DNA of 64,000 nt from Adiantum capillus-veneris (GCA_014529385.2 CM043962.1:129714574-129778573); one strand, 5' to 3'. Positions 1 to 10,151 are shown, numbered from the stretch's first letter. Translations and numbers: made by a program. Notes: generated from the sequence alone by a model not told the origin.

Positions 1-104
1 AAGGTTCCTTTTACTTATGGAAGGGAGAGCCTTCCGTTCCTTTAGTGAGAGAGTGCAATGGACACAAACAAAGTGAATGGGCACTATGAATGAAGGTGCA
101 TGAG

Positions 105-141
<37 letters not shown>

Positions 142-1141
142 ATACGACACCGGGAAGTTGTCAAACCCTCCTCCGAAGGCCCCACTGTCTATGGCGAGAG
201 CGGTCTACTTATGATTGCACAAATCTCTACAATGCTTGGACTTGCCGACGATGTCGACGACGACGAGACGGGCTGAAATCTGAAAATGCTAAGGGCTGAA
301 ATCTGCAAATCTTCTATCTGCTGAATTCTGACTTTATGTCGACGACGATGTCGATGGCGACGTTGCATTAACGACGCGCTGAAAACGCAGATGCTGAAAT
401 CTGCGTTTTCCGGGCTGAAACTGCAAACTTCGTGAGATCTGACCGTGAGGCGAGGATCTGTTGTGGGAAGGTGAGATCTGCGAGGCTCGGGGATTCTTCT
501 GCGGGTTCTAAATGCTAAAAACTGAAAACGCTGATGCTTGTGGGGATTCTGTCGCGAAGATCTGCAAAAATGCTGAAGTGTCTTGCATATGCAAAAACGC
601 TAGGGCTGAAAATGGTCTTGCTGTGGAGAATCTGCTAACGCTGGGGAGTCTGCTGCTTCTTGCTATTGCCAGGCTGTTGTCAAAGCAAAAACGCTGGCTG
701 ATTTGAGGTTTTGTCCAAAAACGCTAGTGTTCTGCGGTGGAGCAAAACGCTAGGGCCTCTTGGGGGTTCTGCTGATAAGTTGCCTGTTGAGTGAGTGCTC
801 CTGCTGCGTCTTCTGCCAGAAAGTGTTTGCTTATATATTATCTTAGCAAAATTGCCCTACCTACTTTCTAACAAGTCACTTAAAAATACTAAGTGAAAAA
901 TGTCAAAAATAGGAAAAATAGGTCTATGCACTGTAAAAATGCTACTGATGGAATTTGATGGTCATGTTCTGTGCAACCAAAGGATATGCATCTAATGTAA
1001 GTGTCTGGACATGCACGGTCTGCGAACAGACTCACAAAAGTGCCAGATCACTTCCTATTCTAGATCGACTTGACTGAACTGAACCTTGGTCTTGTTGTAG
1101 CTTTGTCCACGGACACATAGGGTTGGATGTGTGACGTGACA
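1..1141 (-). repeat. Left (3') LTR of element I, first ~62 bp outside window
   Basis: This is a long terminal repeat of a minus-strand LTR element. It aligns almost base for base, by eye, with 3108-4259. Comparison with that copy shows about 62 bp missing beyond the window edge, so the full LTR is about 1.2 kb. The right boundary is set at ...GTGACA, because a pyrimidine tract (the reverse complement of a polypurine tract) follows directly. The LTR contains a short GA microsatellite (about 105-137) and many copies of a GCTGAAAACGC-like motif. The TG...CA ends match LTR-retrotransposon convention. Confidence 0.85.
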
Positions 1142-1153
1142 TCCCCTCCTTTT
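1142..1153 (-). other. Polypurine tract of element I
   Basis: On the minus strand this reads AAAAGGAGGGGA directly before the LTR's TGTCACGT start. It is the expected plus-strand primer site of an LTR retrotransposon. The same tract recurs at 7227-7238 in element II. Confidence 0.75.
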
Positions 1154-1445
1154 CAAAGTGAGGTACTGGTACCGAACTGTATGGCGTCGAGGGAGATCGC
1201 CAATAGCATTTGAAATCCTGGAAGGGACTCTTCGCCGGCCCACTCTGATGTGTGGGTCGTGCGGTACTTGAACTTCATAAAGGTCTGCAACGCTTGCTTC
1301 TTTGGGCCGTGCCGAAAGCGACACAAAGTCTTCTATGGCTCCTTCGATGCTTCAACTTCGTCTAGAGTCATGCTTCTTTCTTCTTCAAGAATCTCCATGG
1401 CTGAAAATTCCTGAAACCACTTCCGACGCAAAAACATGAACATAC

Positions 1446-2071
1446 CTATTCCATGTAAAGTGAATGAAAAAAATCTCGTCTTCCTAAAAGACTGTGCATG
1501 CAATGTAGATGAACAAATAGACGAGTGCCAAACCGTTCACCACACACACGCAAACAATGAGATCGAATCTTGTTATGTTGATCTAAATCGATCAACTGTA
1601 GCAATTCACAAGGGAAGTGTCCATGCTTGGTGCTCATACTTTCATGTGCTCTTTCTACAAATGTCTCATGCCAAGGAAGAGACATGGAATGTGACTTCCT
1701 TGAATGCATACTTTTTAGCTTTCAATCCGCATACATTCGTGCTCATTCATGAGTGGAACGTTCTCAACGTACAATATGTCATGCCTAGGAAAAGGGATTA
1801 CATAAAGATGCTGATGAAAATACAGGAAACGATCACGAATGAAACACTCGTACAATGCGTGCTGACGAATCATTCAAACACATAGTACTTCCTGGAAGGG
1901 TTCTTTAGACCTAGGCTTGAGAGCCAAGATCGGTTCTTCGTGTTTGATCGAATCTGCAATGAGGTTAGCTTTGCTAGAAAAAGTATCCACTAACTCATCC
2001 TTCTTGTGAACAATCACATCTTCTTCATGCAACTCATCATGCTTGTGAGAAATCACATCTTGATCATGCAA
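1446..2071 (-). pseudogene. C-terminal half of the element I protein, frame-broken
   Basis: Two minus-strand reading frames (2071-1874 and 1709-1446) match the C-terminal part of the longer intact frame at 7557-8672. They share the stretches 'HDQDVISHKHD', 'ANLIADSI.HEEPILAL', 'CLHSRKSHSMSLPWH' and 'LIDLD'. In this copy the frame is interrupted several times, so only fragments remain. No known domain is recognised. Function is unknown; it is presumably the tail of a Gag-like protein of this non-autonomous element. Confidence 0.55.
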
Positions 2072-2094
2072 ATCATCATGCTTGTCATTGTCAT

Positions 2095-2700
2095 CTAAAT
2101 CATCATGCTCACATTATCATTCAAATCATCATGCGTATCATCATACAAATTCTGTGTATCATGCTTTGGAGAAGAAGAGACTGAGAGAGTCTCCTTCTCC
2201 TGATTCTGTTCAAACTGCACCTGCACAATTGAAAAGAGTCGCAAGAACTCTTTCGTGTGTTGGTCGCTCTTCTCTTTTCTTTCTGTGTTCTCGCCATCAA
2301 ATTCAGCTTGTCTTTCTTTGGCTTCTAATCGTGCTTCACGCCTTATGGCTGCCATTCCTTCTTCGTATTCATGATCTATGGCTGCCCTTTGTTCTTTATA
2401 GGCCTTTCTTTCTGCGTGTTCTAACTGTCTTTCCATAAACAATTGCTCCAACTCCTCCATAGGAGTTAGTGCAATCCTTTGCGTAGATGGGGAAGGGGGA
2501 GGGTCGGAAAAACCTCCTGGTGGGGAAAATTCTTCTTCGCCTCTCTCATGCTCATCACCTCCGAGTGAAGTATCCATTCCGCTTCGAGTGATGACCACCC
2601 ACTGAAGTCTTGGGTTCTTAAGTTCACGAGGAACTTGGGTTCTTGGGAGTCTTGGATCTTGGGGTTCTTGAGGGTCTTGAGGTTCTTCTTTCGCTTGCAA
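2095..2700 (-). CDS. Coiled-coil protein of element I (201 aa fragment)
   Basis: The product begins with a QDPQEPQ proline/glutamine-rich segment. The line 'SGMDTSLGGDEHER' follows and offers a second possible start. A long charged helix of about 100 residues comes next (from 'LTPMEELEQLFMERQLEHAERKAYKEQ' onward; heptad-like E/K/R pattern), then an Asp/His-rich tail. The helix aligns with the corresponding part of the 371-aa frame in element II. There is no zinc knuckle, protease, reverse transcriptase or integrase. A coiled-coil structural (Gag-like) role is inference. It is the only coding capacity between the two LTRs, so the element must rely on enzymes supplied in trans. Confidence 0.6.
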   Translation of the reverse strand: MQAKEEPQDPQEPQDPRLPRTQVPRELKNPRLQWVVITRSGMDTSLGGDEHERGEEEFSPPGGFSDPPPSPSTQRIALTPMEELEQLFMERQLEHAERKAYKEQRAAIDHEYEEGMAAIRREARLEAKERQAEFDGENTERKEKSDQHTKEFLRLFSIVQVQFEQNQEKETLSVSSSPKHDTQNLYDDTHDDLNDNVSMMI

Positions 2701-3032
2701 TCTGTGTTAGAGAAGGATCTTCTCTTCACCCGAGTTCTGCTCTTTTCCGTGGGCGCACCCCTTGGCGGCCTTGCGCTCACACCAAGGTTGCTTTTTTCGA
2801 CCTCACGTTGATTGCCCGGCCGCTAAGTGCACGGTCCGCTCTCAATGAGTGAAAAGAGGCACAAGGGGAGGCTGGACAAGCCCTTCTTTCCTGGGATTCC
2901 TGTCACTCTTCAAAAACACGATTAGGAATCGACACACCCAAGCGAACTTGGGTTCGTGCGACCGCAACAAGCAAAAAAAAATTCTTGTGATTCTTGTGGT
3001 TCTTTCCTTGAGTGATACAGAACACTGCCAAA

Positions 3033-3044
3033 GCTCTGATACCA
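3033..3044 (-). other. Primer-binding site of element I (initiator tRNA-Met type)
   Basis: The minus strand reads TGGTATCAGAGC one base after the LTR's terminal CA. This is the standard plant Ty1/copia-type primer site complementary to the 3' end of initiator tRNA-Met. It fixes the element's orientation as minus. Confidence 0.85.
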
Positions 3045-3045
3045 A

Positions 3046-4259
3046 TGTAAGGTGCAGTGGAAGTGAATGTTGAACTTTGCTCAAGATGAGTGCTCCGAAC
3101 TGTGCTCAAGGTTCCTTTTACTTATGGAAGGGAGAGCCTTCCGTTCCTTTAGTGAGAGAGTGCAATGGACACAAACAAAGTGAATGGGCACTATGAATGA
3201 AGGTGCATGAGACTGAGAGATAGAGAGAGAATAGAATACGACACCGGGAAGTTGTCAAACCCTCCTCCGAAGGCCCCACTCTCTATGGCGAGAGCGGTCT
3301 ACTTATGATTGCACAAATCTCTACAATGCTTGGACTTGCCAATGATGTCGACGACGATGAGGACGAGACGAGACGGGGTGAAATCTGAAAATGCTAAGGG
3401 CTGAAATCTGCAAATTTTCTATGTTGAATCTTGACTTTATGTCCACGACGATGTCGATGGCGACGATGCAATAACGACGCGCTGAAAACGCAGATGCTGA
3501 AATCTGCGTTTTCCGGGCTGAAACTGCAAACTTCGTGAGATCTGACCGTGAGGCGAGGATCTGTTGTGGGAAGGTGAGATCTGCGAGGCTCGGGGATTCT
3601 TCTGCGGGTTCTAAATGCTAAAAACTGAAAACGCTGATGCTTGTGGGGATTCTGTCGCGAAGATCTGCAAAAACGTCGAAGTGTCTTGCAGATGCAAAAA
3701 CGCTAGGGCTGAAAATGGTCTTGCTGTGGAGAATCTGCTAAAGCTGGGGAGTCTGTTGCTTCTTGCTGTCGCCAGGTTGTTGTCAAAGCAAAAACGCTGG
3801 CTGATTTGAGGTTTTGTCCAAAAACGCTAGTGTTCTGCTGTGGAGCAAAATGCTAGGGCCTCTTGGGGGTTCTGCTGAGAAGTTGCCTGTTGAGCGAGTG
3901 CTCCTGTTGCCTCTTCTACCAGAAAGTGCTAGCTTTGGTTTGCTTATATATTATCTTAGCAAAATTGCCCTACCTACTTTCCAACAAAAGTCACTTAAAT
4001 ATAATAAGTGAAAAATGTCAAAAATAGGGAAAATAGGTCTATGCACTGTAAAAATGCTATTGATGGGATCTGATGGGAATCTGATGGTCATGCTGTGTGC
4101 AACCAGAGGATATGCATCTAATCTAAGTGTCTGGACATGCACGGTTTGCGAATAGACTCACAAAAGTGCCAGATCACTTCCTATTCTAGACTGACTTGTC
4201 TGAACTGAACCCTGGTCATGTTGTAGCTTGTCCATGGACAGATAGGGTTGGATGTGTGA
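3046..4259 (-). repeat. Right (5') LTR of element I, last bases lost
   Basis: It begins TGTAAGGTGC immediately after the PBS and follows LTR 1 closely throughout. The match ends at ...GGATGTGTGA, a few bases short of the expected GTGACA, where the sequence turns into (CT)n(CA)n. The outer end and any target-site duplication have therefore been lost. It differs more from the LTRs of element II than from its partner, which indicates two subfamilies. Confidence 0.85.
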
Positions 4260-4261
4260 GG

Positions 4262-4266
<5 letters not shown>

Positions 4267-4358
<92 letters not shown>
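4267..4358. repeat. (CT)n followed by (CA)n microsatellite
   Basis: About 53 bp of CT repeats run directly into about 39 bp of CA repeats. It sits at the junction between the broken LTR of element I and a LINE 3' fragment. Long shadow reading frames across it are translations of the repeat, not genes. Confidence 0.95.
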
Positions 4359-4359
<1 letters not shown>

Positions 4360-4365
4360 CCATAC

Positions 4366-4734
4366 ACACACCAGTGGTACTCTCATTGACCGAGCTATAG
4401 AGTTGGGAAGATCGAGACGACCACGACTGAGGAGGGGAGCCACGCAACACTGACGGAGATTGCGGCAGAGGATCCACAGGATTCTAGCACGACACCCAGA
4501 TTGTCGATCAGGATAGGCTTCATGCTACTGCTTATCCCCACTTTGTACCTCTGTGGCATTATACCATTGCTCAGCTTACCAGCCACCCATAGGAGTCGGT
4601 AGCACTCCTATCTCAGTTTCTAGTTTGTAGTTCTCTTTGTTTGTACCCAGACTTGGTAGTAGACTCAACATTGTAATCGTTTTGGTCTCATAGGTCATTT
4701 TGGCCTTTTGTAGACGTTAATATATCATTTCATT

Positions 4735-4773
<39 letters not shown>
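4366..4773 (+). mobile_element. 5'-truncated LINE 3' end with (CT)n tail
   Basis: From 'CACACCAG' onward this matches the 3' end of the LINE at 13.99-14.40 kb. It shares the end of ORF2 ('LIDRA.ELGR...RPRL') and the untranslated end with GGTCTCATAGGTCATTTTGG. It finishes in ATTTCATTTCAT followed by (CT)n from about 4739. Only about 0.4 kb of LINE is present, the usual outcome of incomplete target-primed reverse transcription. The tail is a dinucleotide repeat rather than poly(A). Confidence 0.8.
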
Positions 4774-4777
<4 letters not shown>

Positions 4778-4849
4778 GTATTAGCTCACCCTTTCTATTC
4801 CCTTTGTATCAGCTTTCACCCCACCTACCCACTATTTTCTTTTCAGTTC

Positions 4850-4945
4850 TTTGTACTTTTTGTACCTAGACCTGGTATTTGTAACCTTTTGGTCTCATAG
4901 GTCATTTTGGCCTTTTGAAGACGTTAATATTACATTTCATTTCTC
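4850..4945 (+). mobile_element. Second solitary LINE 3' tail
   Basis: A further short copy of the LINE end: 'GTACCTAGACCTGGTA' then 'TTTTGGTCTCATAGGTCA', ending ATTTCATTTCTCTCT. It abuts the 5'UTR of the full LINE that follows, so three LINE termini lie within 600 bp. Confidence 0.7.
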
Positions 4946-5097
4946 TCTGTGCTGCCGCTTGCTCCCGCTCCCCCCTCCCCCCCCGCATCCCAGCTCCGCA
5001 CTCCCGCTGCCTCGCACCCTCTCTCCCTCTCTCGCGCTCCCGCTGCCCTGTTCCGTCGCGCCCCCCTACTGCCTTGCCCAACGCGTTTTCCCCCCGT

Positions 5098-5152
5098 TAC
5101 GTAGAGAGAAGCTTGAGAGTTTTTGAGCGTAGAAAGAGAAATTTACCCGCAC

Positions 5153-5198
<46 letters not shown>

Positions 5199-5360
5199 GA
5201 GAAAATTCAAGCGTAGAGAGAGAAAATTAACACGTAGAGAGAGGAATGAAAAGCGTAGAGAGAGAACTTGCGTGCGTAGAGAGAGGGAAAAAAACTACGC
5301 GCGTAGAGAGAGAAAACTTGCGTGCGTAGAGAGAGGGGTTGGGGGGGGGGGGGGGGGCGG
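5098..5360 (+). repeat. GA-rich repeats and poly-G in the LINE 5'UTR
   Basis: A (GA)n run at about 5157-5197 is followed by five to seven spaced copies of GCGTAGAGAGAG and then a run of about 16 G (5341-5357). This lies just upstream of the ORF1 start. GA/CGTAGAGAGAG repeats could act as an internal promoter or leader element of the LINE, but this is inference. Confidence 0.7.
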
Positions 5361-5409
5361 GGGCGGGGGCGGGTGCGCATAGTGTGGGTCTCGTTGGCGG
5401 CAATTAAGC

Positions 5410-6052
5410 ATGAGGAAGCAAAGTGATAAAGCCGACCCCTTAGAGGATGCCATTCAAAAGTACAAAGAAGAGACGACGGAAACCATTAGCAAGATGAACT
5501 GCAAGTTGTTGGGTACAATAAAAATGCTCGAGGGATGCGTGTTGATCCAAGAAAGTAAAATAAATGCACTGGAAGATCGTGTGACGGCTCAAGATGAAAA
5601 GATTGCGTCACTCAAGAAGGATCTCGCTGAAACAGGATCAAGAAACACACTTGAAGAAGAAGAATTGCAACTCTCAGTAATAGAAGAACTAAACACGATC
5701 AAGGAGCAAGTACGGGCCATTAAAGAGGGAGAAGAGCAGCACAAAGAAATGACGACTTCTTGGGTGGATGTTATTACAAAGACTCAACAGAAGGCGGATG
5801 AAGCCGAGAAATGGATCGAGGTTGCCAACAAAGGGAAAGGCAAAGAAATAGCGTCCACGCTCACACCCACTATTATTAATCTGACACTGGAGGAGGAGCA
5901 AAGAAGACGTGTACGTGCTTTACATGTGAGAATTTGCGGCCTTAAAGACAAAGAGAATGTGGACAAAAAAGTAAAATAACTCATGGCTCTCATGGGGTTC
6001 ATGAACCGATGCACACAAGAGCTTGGAGAGTGGGCAACAAGAAAAATGGAAG
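5410..6052 (+). pseudogene. LINE ORF1 protein, N-terminal and RNA-binding part
   Basis: It starts at ATG 5410 (MRKQSDKADPLEDAIQ). It carries a strong coiled coil over roughly residues 20-130, then a basic stretch and a segment 'RRVRALHVRICGLKDKENV' that resembles the start of an RRM-like fold in LINE ORF1 proteins. An in-frame TAA follows at 5977, but homologous-looking coding (GFMNRCTQELGEWATRKME) continues in the same frame until element II interrupts it at 6053. The C-terminal domain continues in the inverted block at 10.57-10.75 kb ('KERALILRFPSMEAKDF'). ORF1 proteins bind LINE RNA in a ribonucleoprotein particle. Confidence 0.7.
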
Positions 6053-7226
6053 TGTAAGGTGCAGCGGAAGTGAATGTTGAACTTTGCTCAAGATGAGTGC
6101 TCCGAACTGTGCTCAAGGTTCCTTGTTCTTAGGGAAGGGAGAACCTTCCGTGCTTTAATGAGAGTGTAAGTGATCACAAACAAAGTGAATAGACACTGTG
6201 CGTGAAGTGCTAAGAGTGAGAGATAGAGAGAGAAGAGAATACGACATCGGAGACGTAAAACCCTCCTCCGAGGGCCCCACTCTGGATGGCAAGAGTGGTC
6301 TATGCTATTGATTACACAATCTGGTACAAGTGCTGATGCAAGTCTAAGTGATGCTATGGCTGAAAATTGTATGTTGCAACGACAACGGTGAAGATGGCGA
6401 CGACGCTATCTCCTGTTGTGTATGCTACCGAGAGAAAAACGTTGAATCTGCTGTCCTTTTTCACTCGTTGAATTTCTGCTGTCCTTTCTTGCTGAAAACG
6501 CTGTCATTTCCAAGCCAAAACGCTGGAGTTGATGGCTGGAAAAATGCAGGTTTTGCAGGTCTTGAAAACACTGGGCTGGCTGAGTTTTCGCAAGTCTTGA
6601 AACCCTGATTAGGGCTGTAGCAAGAACGCTGATATGCTGCTGCTGAAAAACGCTGCTTAGGCTGTTGAAAACGCTGAGTTTGCTGGTCCTGTGCTTGCTG
6701 AAATTCCCTACTGAATTGCTGCTGCAACCACTGCTGAAAACGCCAAAGGGCAGGGCTGAAAAACGCCAAGTCTCCGAGGCTGAAAACGCTAGGGGTTCTG
6801 GTGGTGGAAACTCTAGGTTCTTGGGGTAGTCTTGCTTGAGAAGGTGCCTGTTGAGCAATGCTCCCGTTGCCTCTTCCAGAAAGTGCTAGCGCTAGGTTTT
6901 CTTATATACAAACTTAGTAAATTTGCCCTACCTAGTTCCCAACAAAAGTCACTTAAAAATAATAAGTGAAAATTGTAAAAAATAGGGAAAATAGGTTTAA
7001 TGCACTGGAAAAATGCTCCTGATGGATTCTGATGGTAATGCTGATGGTCATGCTGTGTGCAACCGGAGGATATGCATCTAATCTAAGTGTCTGGACATGC
7101 ACGGTCTGTGAACATGACTCACAAAAGTGCCAGATCACTTCCTATTCTAGACTGACTTGACTGACTGAACCCTGGTCATGCTGTAGCTTGTCCACGGACA
7201 CATAGGGTTGGATGTGTCACGTGACA
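6053..7226 (-). repeat. Left (3') LTR of element II
   Basis: It starts TGTAAGGTGCAGCGG directly after GGAAG and ends ...CACGTGACA before the pyrimidine tract at 7227. It is the same LTR family as element I but clearly diverged in the middle, where GCTGAAAACGCTG-type motifs recur about every 20-40 bp (6470-6800). Confidence 0.88.
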
Positions 7227-7238
7227 TTCCCTCCTTTT
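7227..7238 (-). other. Polypurine tract of element II
   Basis: Minus-strand AAAAGGAGGGAA sits next to the LTR start, equivalent to 1142-1153 in element I. Confidence 0.75.
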
Positions 7239-7464
7239 CAAAGTGAGGTACTGGTACCGAACTGTATGGCGTCAAGGGAGATCGCCAACAGTCTGGAATC
7301 CTGGAAAGAACTCTTTGCCGGCCCACTCTGATGTGTGGGTCTGGGTCATGCAATACTTGAACTTCATGCTTCCACTTCGTCTATAGTCATGCGTCTACCT
7401 TCTTCAAGAATCTCCGAGGCTGAAAATTTCTGAAACCACTTCCAACACAAAAGCATGAACATAC

Positions 7465-7724
7465 CCATTCCATGTAAAGTGAATGGAAAATATATCGTCT
7501 TCCTAAAAGACTGTGCATGCAATGTAGATGAACAAATAGACGGAGTGCCAAACCGTTCACCACACACATGCAAACAATGAGATCGAACCGTTCACCATTC
7601 CATGTAAAGTGACTGGAAAAAATCTCGTCTTCTCTAAAGACTGTGCATGCAATGTAGATGAATAAATAGACGGAGTGCCAACCCGTTCACCACACACATG
7701 CAAACAATGAGATCGAATCTTGGG
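7465..7724 (-). repeat. 130-bp tandem duplication in the element II internal region
   Basis: The segment starting CCATTCCATGTAAAGTGA occurs at 7465 and again at 7595. Both copies contain GACTGTGCATGCAATGTAG and the CACACACATGCAAACAATG end. Element I has only one copy. The duplication covers the 3' end of the long reading frame and so lengthens or alters the protein's C-terminus. Confidence 0.85.
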
Positions 7725-8672
7725 TTGCTCATCTAAATCAATCAACTGTGGCAAATCACAACGGACATGCCCATGCTTGATGCTCAATCCTTCTTGTGCT
7801 CTTTCTACGACTGTGTCGTGCCAAGGAAGAGACATGGAATGTGACTTCCTTGAATGCAAACATTTCTGCTTTTCATGAATCATCTGCATACATCCGTGCT
7901 CATGCATGAGTGAATCATGCTCAACGTACAATATGTCATGCCTAGGAAAAGTAATCACATAAGGACGGTGACTAAAATACAGGAAAGCATCACGAATAAA
8001 ACACTCGATCAATGCGTGCTGACTAATCATGCGAACACATAATAATTCTGGTGGGGGTTCTTTGGACCTAGGCTCGCGAGCCAAGATCGGTTCTTCGTGT
8101 CTGATCAAATCTTCGTGTGGGGGTTCTGTGGACCTAGACTCGAGCGCCAAGATCGGTTCTTCGTGATTGATCGAATCTGCAATGAGGTTAGCTTCACTAG
8201 AGAAAGTATCAACTAACACATCATCCTTGTGAACAATCACATCATCTTCATGCAAATCATCATGCTTGTGAGAAATCACATCTTGATCATCATGCAAATC
8301 ATCATGCTTGTCCTTATCATCCAAATCATCATGCTCATCATTATCATGCAATTCATCATGCAAATCCTGTGTGTCATGCTTTGGAAAAGAAGACGAGACT
8401 GAGAGAGTCTCCTTCTTCTGAATCTCTTGCATCTGTGCCTGCACATGAGAAAAGAGTCGCAACAACTCTTGCATGTGTCGGTCGTTCATTGCTTGTCTTG
8501 CTTTGTTCTCGAGATCAAATTTTGCTTCTCTTTCGTCGCGTTCACGTGCTATGGCTGCCATTCTTTCTTCGCACTTACGATCAATTTCTGCTTTTCTTGC
8601 TTCGCGTTCTAATTTATTGTCCATAAACATCTGCTCCAACTCCTCCATAGGAGTTAGTGCAATCCTTGGCAT
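7557..8672 (-). CDS. Element II protein, coiled-coil plus Asp/His-rich (371 aa)
   Basis: This is the longest open frame in either non-autonomous element. Residues 1-100 form a charged coiled coil (LTPMEELEQMFMDNKLERE...). Residues about 110-160 are rich in HDD, HDDL and DVI.HK repeats. The remainder holds the Cys/His-scattered 'SRKSHSMSLPWH' and 'CLHVCGERVG' stretches seen in element I. No recognised Gag, protease, RT or integrase motif is present. The likely original start lies upstream (see 8673-8889), so ATG 8672 may be internal. Preservation of an acidic His/Asp block in both elements suggests a retained protein-level role, perhaps particle assembly, but the function is unknown. Confidence 0.6.
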   Translation of the reverse strand: MPRIALTPMEELEQMFMDNKLEREARKAEIDRKCEERMAAIARERDEREAKFDLENKARQAMNDRHMQELLRLFSHVQAQMQEIQKKETLSVSSSFPKHDTQDLHDELHDNDEHDDLDDKDKHDDLHDDQDVISHKHDDLHEDDVIVHKDDVLVDTFSSEANLIADSINHEEPILALESRSTEPPHEDLIRHEEPILAREPRSKEPPPELLCVRMISQHALIECFIRDAFLYFSHRPYVITFPRHDILYVEHDSLMHEHGCMQMIHEKQKCLHSRKSHSMSLPWHDTVVERAQEGLSIKHGHVRCDLPQLIDLDEQPKIRSHCLHVCGERVGTPSIYSSTLHAQSLEKTRFFPVTLHGMVNGSISLFACVW

Positions 8673-8889
8673 AGATGGGGAAGGGTCGGAAAAACCTCCT
8701 GGTGGGGAAAATTCTTCTAGGCACGCTCATGCTCACCACCTCCAAGCGAAGTATCCATTCCGCTTCGAGTGATGACCATCCACTGAAGTCTTGGGTTCTT
8801 AAGTTCACGAGGAACTTGGGTTCTTGCGGATCTTGGTTCTTGAGTTCTTGAGGTTCTTGAGGGTCTTGAGGTTCTTCTTTCGCTTGCAA
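8673..8889 (-). pseudogene. N-terminal part of the element II protein, out of frame
   Basis: The frame from ATG 8889 (MQAKEEPQDPQEPQ) matches the N-terminus of the element I protein, then shifts frame before reaching the coiled coil. The matching DNA in element I reads through without a break. A small indel has probably split this copy. What remains downstream is the 371-aa frame. Confidence 0.55.
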
Positions 8890-9219
8890 TCTGTGTTAGA
8901 GAAGGATCTTCTCTTCACCCGAGTTCTGCTCTTTTCCGCGGGCGCATCTTTTGGTGGCCTTGCGCTCACACCAAGGTTGCTTTTTCCCACCTCACGTCGA
9001 TTGGCCGGCCGCTAAGTGCACGGTCCGCTCTCAATGAGTGAAAAGAGAGACAATGGGAGACTGGACAAGCCCTTCTTTCTTGGGTTTCCTGTCACTTTTC
9101 AAAAACACGATTAGAAATGACATGCCCAAGAGAACTTGGGTTACGTGCGGCCGCAACAAGCAAAAAAAATTATGTGGTTCTTGTGGTTCTTTCCTTGAGT
9201 GATACAGAACACTGCCAAA

Positions 9220-9231
9220 GCGCTGATACCA
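9220..9231 (-). other. Primer-binding site of element II
   Basis: Minus strand TGGTATCAGCGC, one substitution from the initiator tRNA-Met type TGGTATCAGAGC, lies one base from the LTR end. Confidence 0.8.
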
Positions 9232-9232
9232 A

Positions 9233-10151
9233 TGTAAGGTGCAACGGAAGTGAATGTTGAACTTTGCTCAAGATGAGTGCTCCGAGCTGTGCTCAAGGTT
9301 CCTTATTCTTAGGGAAGGGAGAACCTTCCGTGCGTTAATGAGAGAGTGCAAGTGATCACAAACAAAGTGAATAGACACTGTGCGTGAAGGTGTTGAGACT
9401 GAGAGATAGAGAGAGAAGAGAATACGACACCAGAGACGACGTAAAACCCTCTTTCGAAGGCCCCACTTTCGATGGCGAGAGTGGTCTATGCTATTGATTG
9501 CACAATCTGGTACAAGTGCTGATGCAAGTCTAAGTGATGCTATGGCTGAAAATTGTATGCTGCGACGACAACGGTGAAGATGAAGACGACGCTATCTCCT
9601 GCTGTGCATACTACCGAGAGAAAAACGCTGAATCTGCTATCCTTTTTCACTCGTTGAATTTCTGCTGTCCTTTCTTGCTGAAAACGCTGTCATTTCCAAG
9701 CCAAAACGCTGGAGTTGATGGCTGGAAAAACGCAGGTTTTGCAGGTCTTGAAAACGCTGGGCTGGCTGAGTTTTCGCAAGTCTTGAAACACTGATTAGGG
9801 CTGTAGCAAAAACGCTGATATGCTGCTGCTGAAAAGCTGCTTAGGCTGTTGAAAATGCTGAGTTTGCTGGTCCTGTGCTTGCTGAAATTCCCTGCTGAAT
9901 TGCTGCTGCAACCACTGCTGAAAACGCCAAAGGGCAGGGCTGGAAAACGCCAAGTCTCCAAGGCTGAAAACGCTAGGGGTTCTGGTGGTGGAAACGCCAG
10001 GTCTTGGGGTAGTCTTACTTGAGAAGGTGCCTGTTGAGCAATGCTCCTGCTGCCTCTTCTCCAGAAAGTGCTAGCGCTAGGTTTTTTTGTATACAAACTT
10101 AGTAAATTTTCCCTACCTAGTTCCCAACAAAAGTCACTTAAAAATAATAAG
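9233..10151 (-). repeat. Right (5') LTR of element II, main part
   Basis: It begins TGTAAGGTGCAACGG after the PBS and tracks the left LTR closely. It stops at ...AAAATAATAAG, exactly where the partner LTR continues TGAAAATTG. The missing 260 bp are found inverted at 10750-11009. Confidence 0.88.

Noticed and set aside
1055-1885. Plus-strand 149-aa frame at 1436-1885 and minus frame at 1055-1324
   Set aside because: The first is the antisense of the element I protein tail. The second covers the LTR end and PPT and has no counterpart in element II.
4181-4477. Minus-strand open frame of 98 aa with alternating Val-Cys and Arg-Glu
   Set aside because: It is a translation of the (CT)n(CA)n microsatellite. 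Similar frames at 28865-29143, 30357-30898, 40224-40519, 48264-48564 and 57691-58064 have the same cause.
1-10151. Reading elements I and II as one tandem array sharing LTRs
   Set aside because: LTR pairs are closer within each element than between elements. LINE sequence lies between them, and element II has its own target duplication, so these are two separate insertions.
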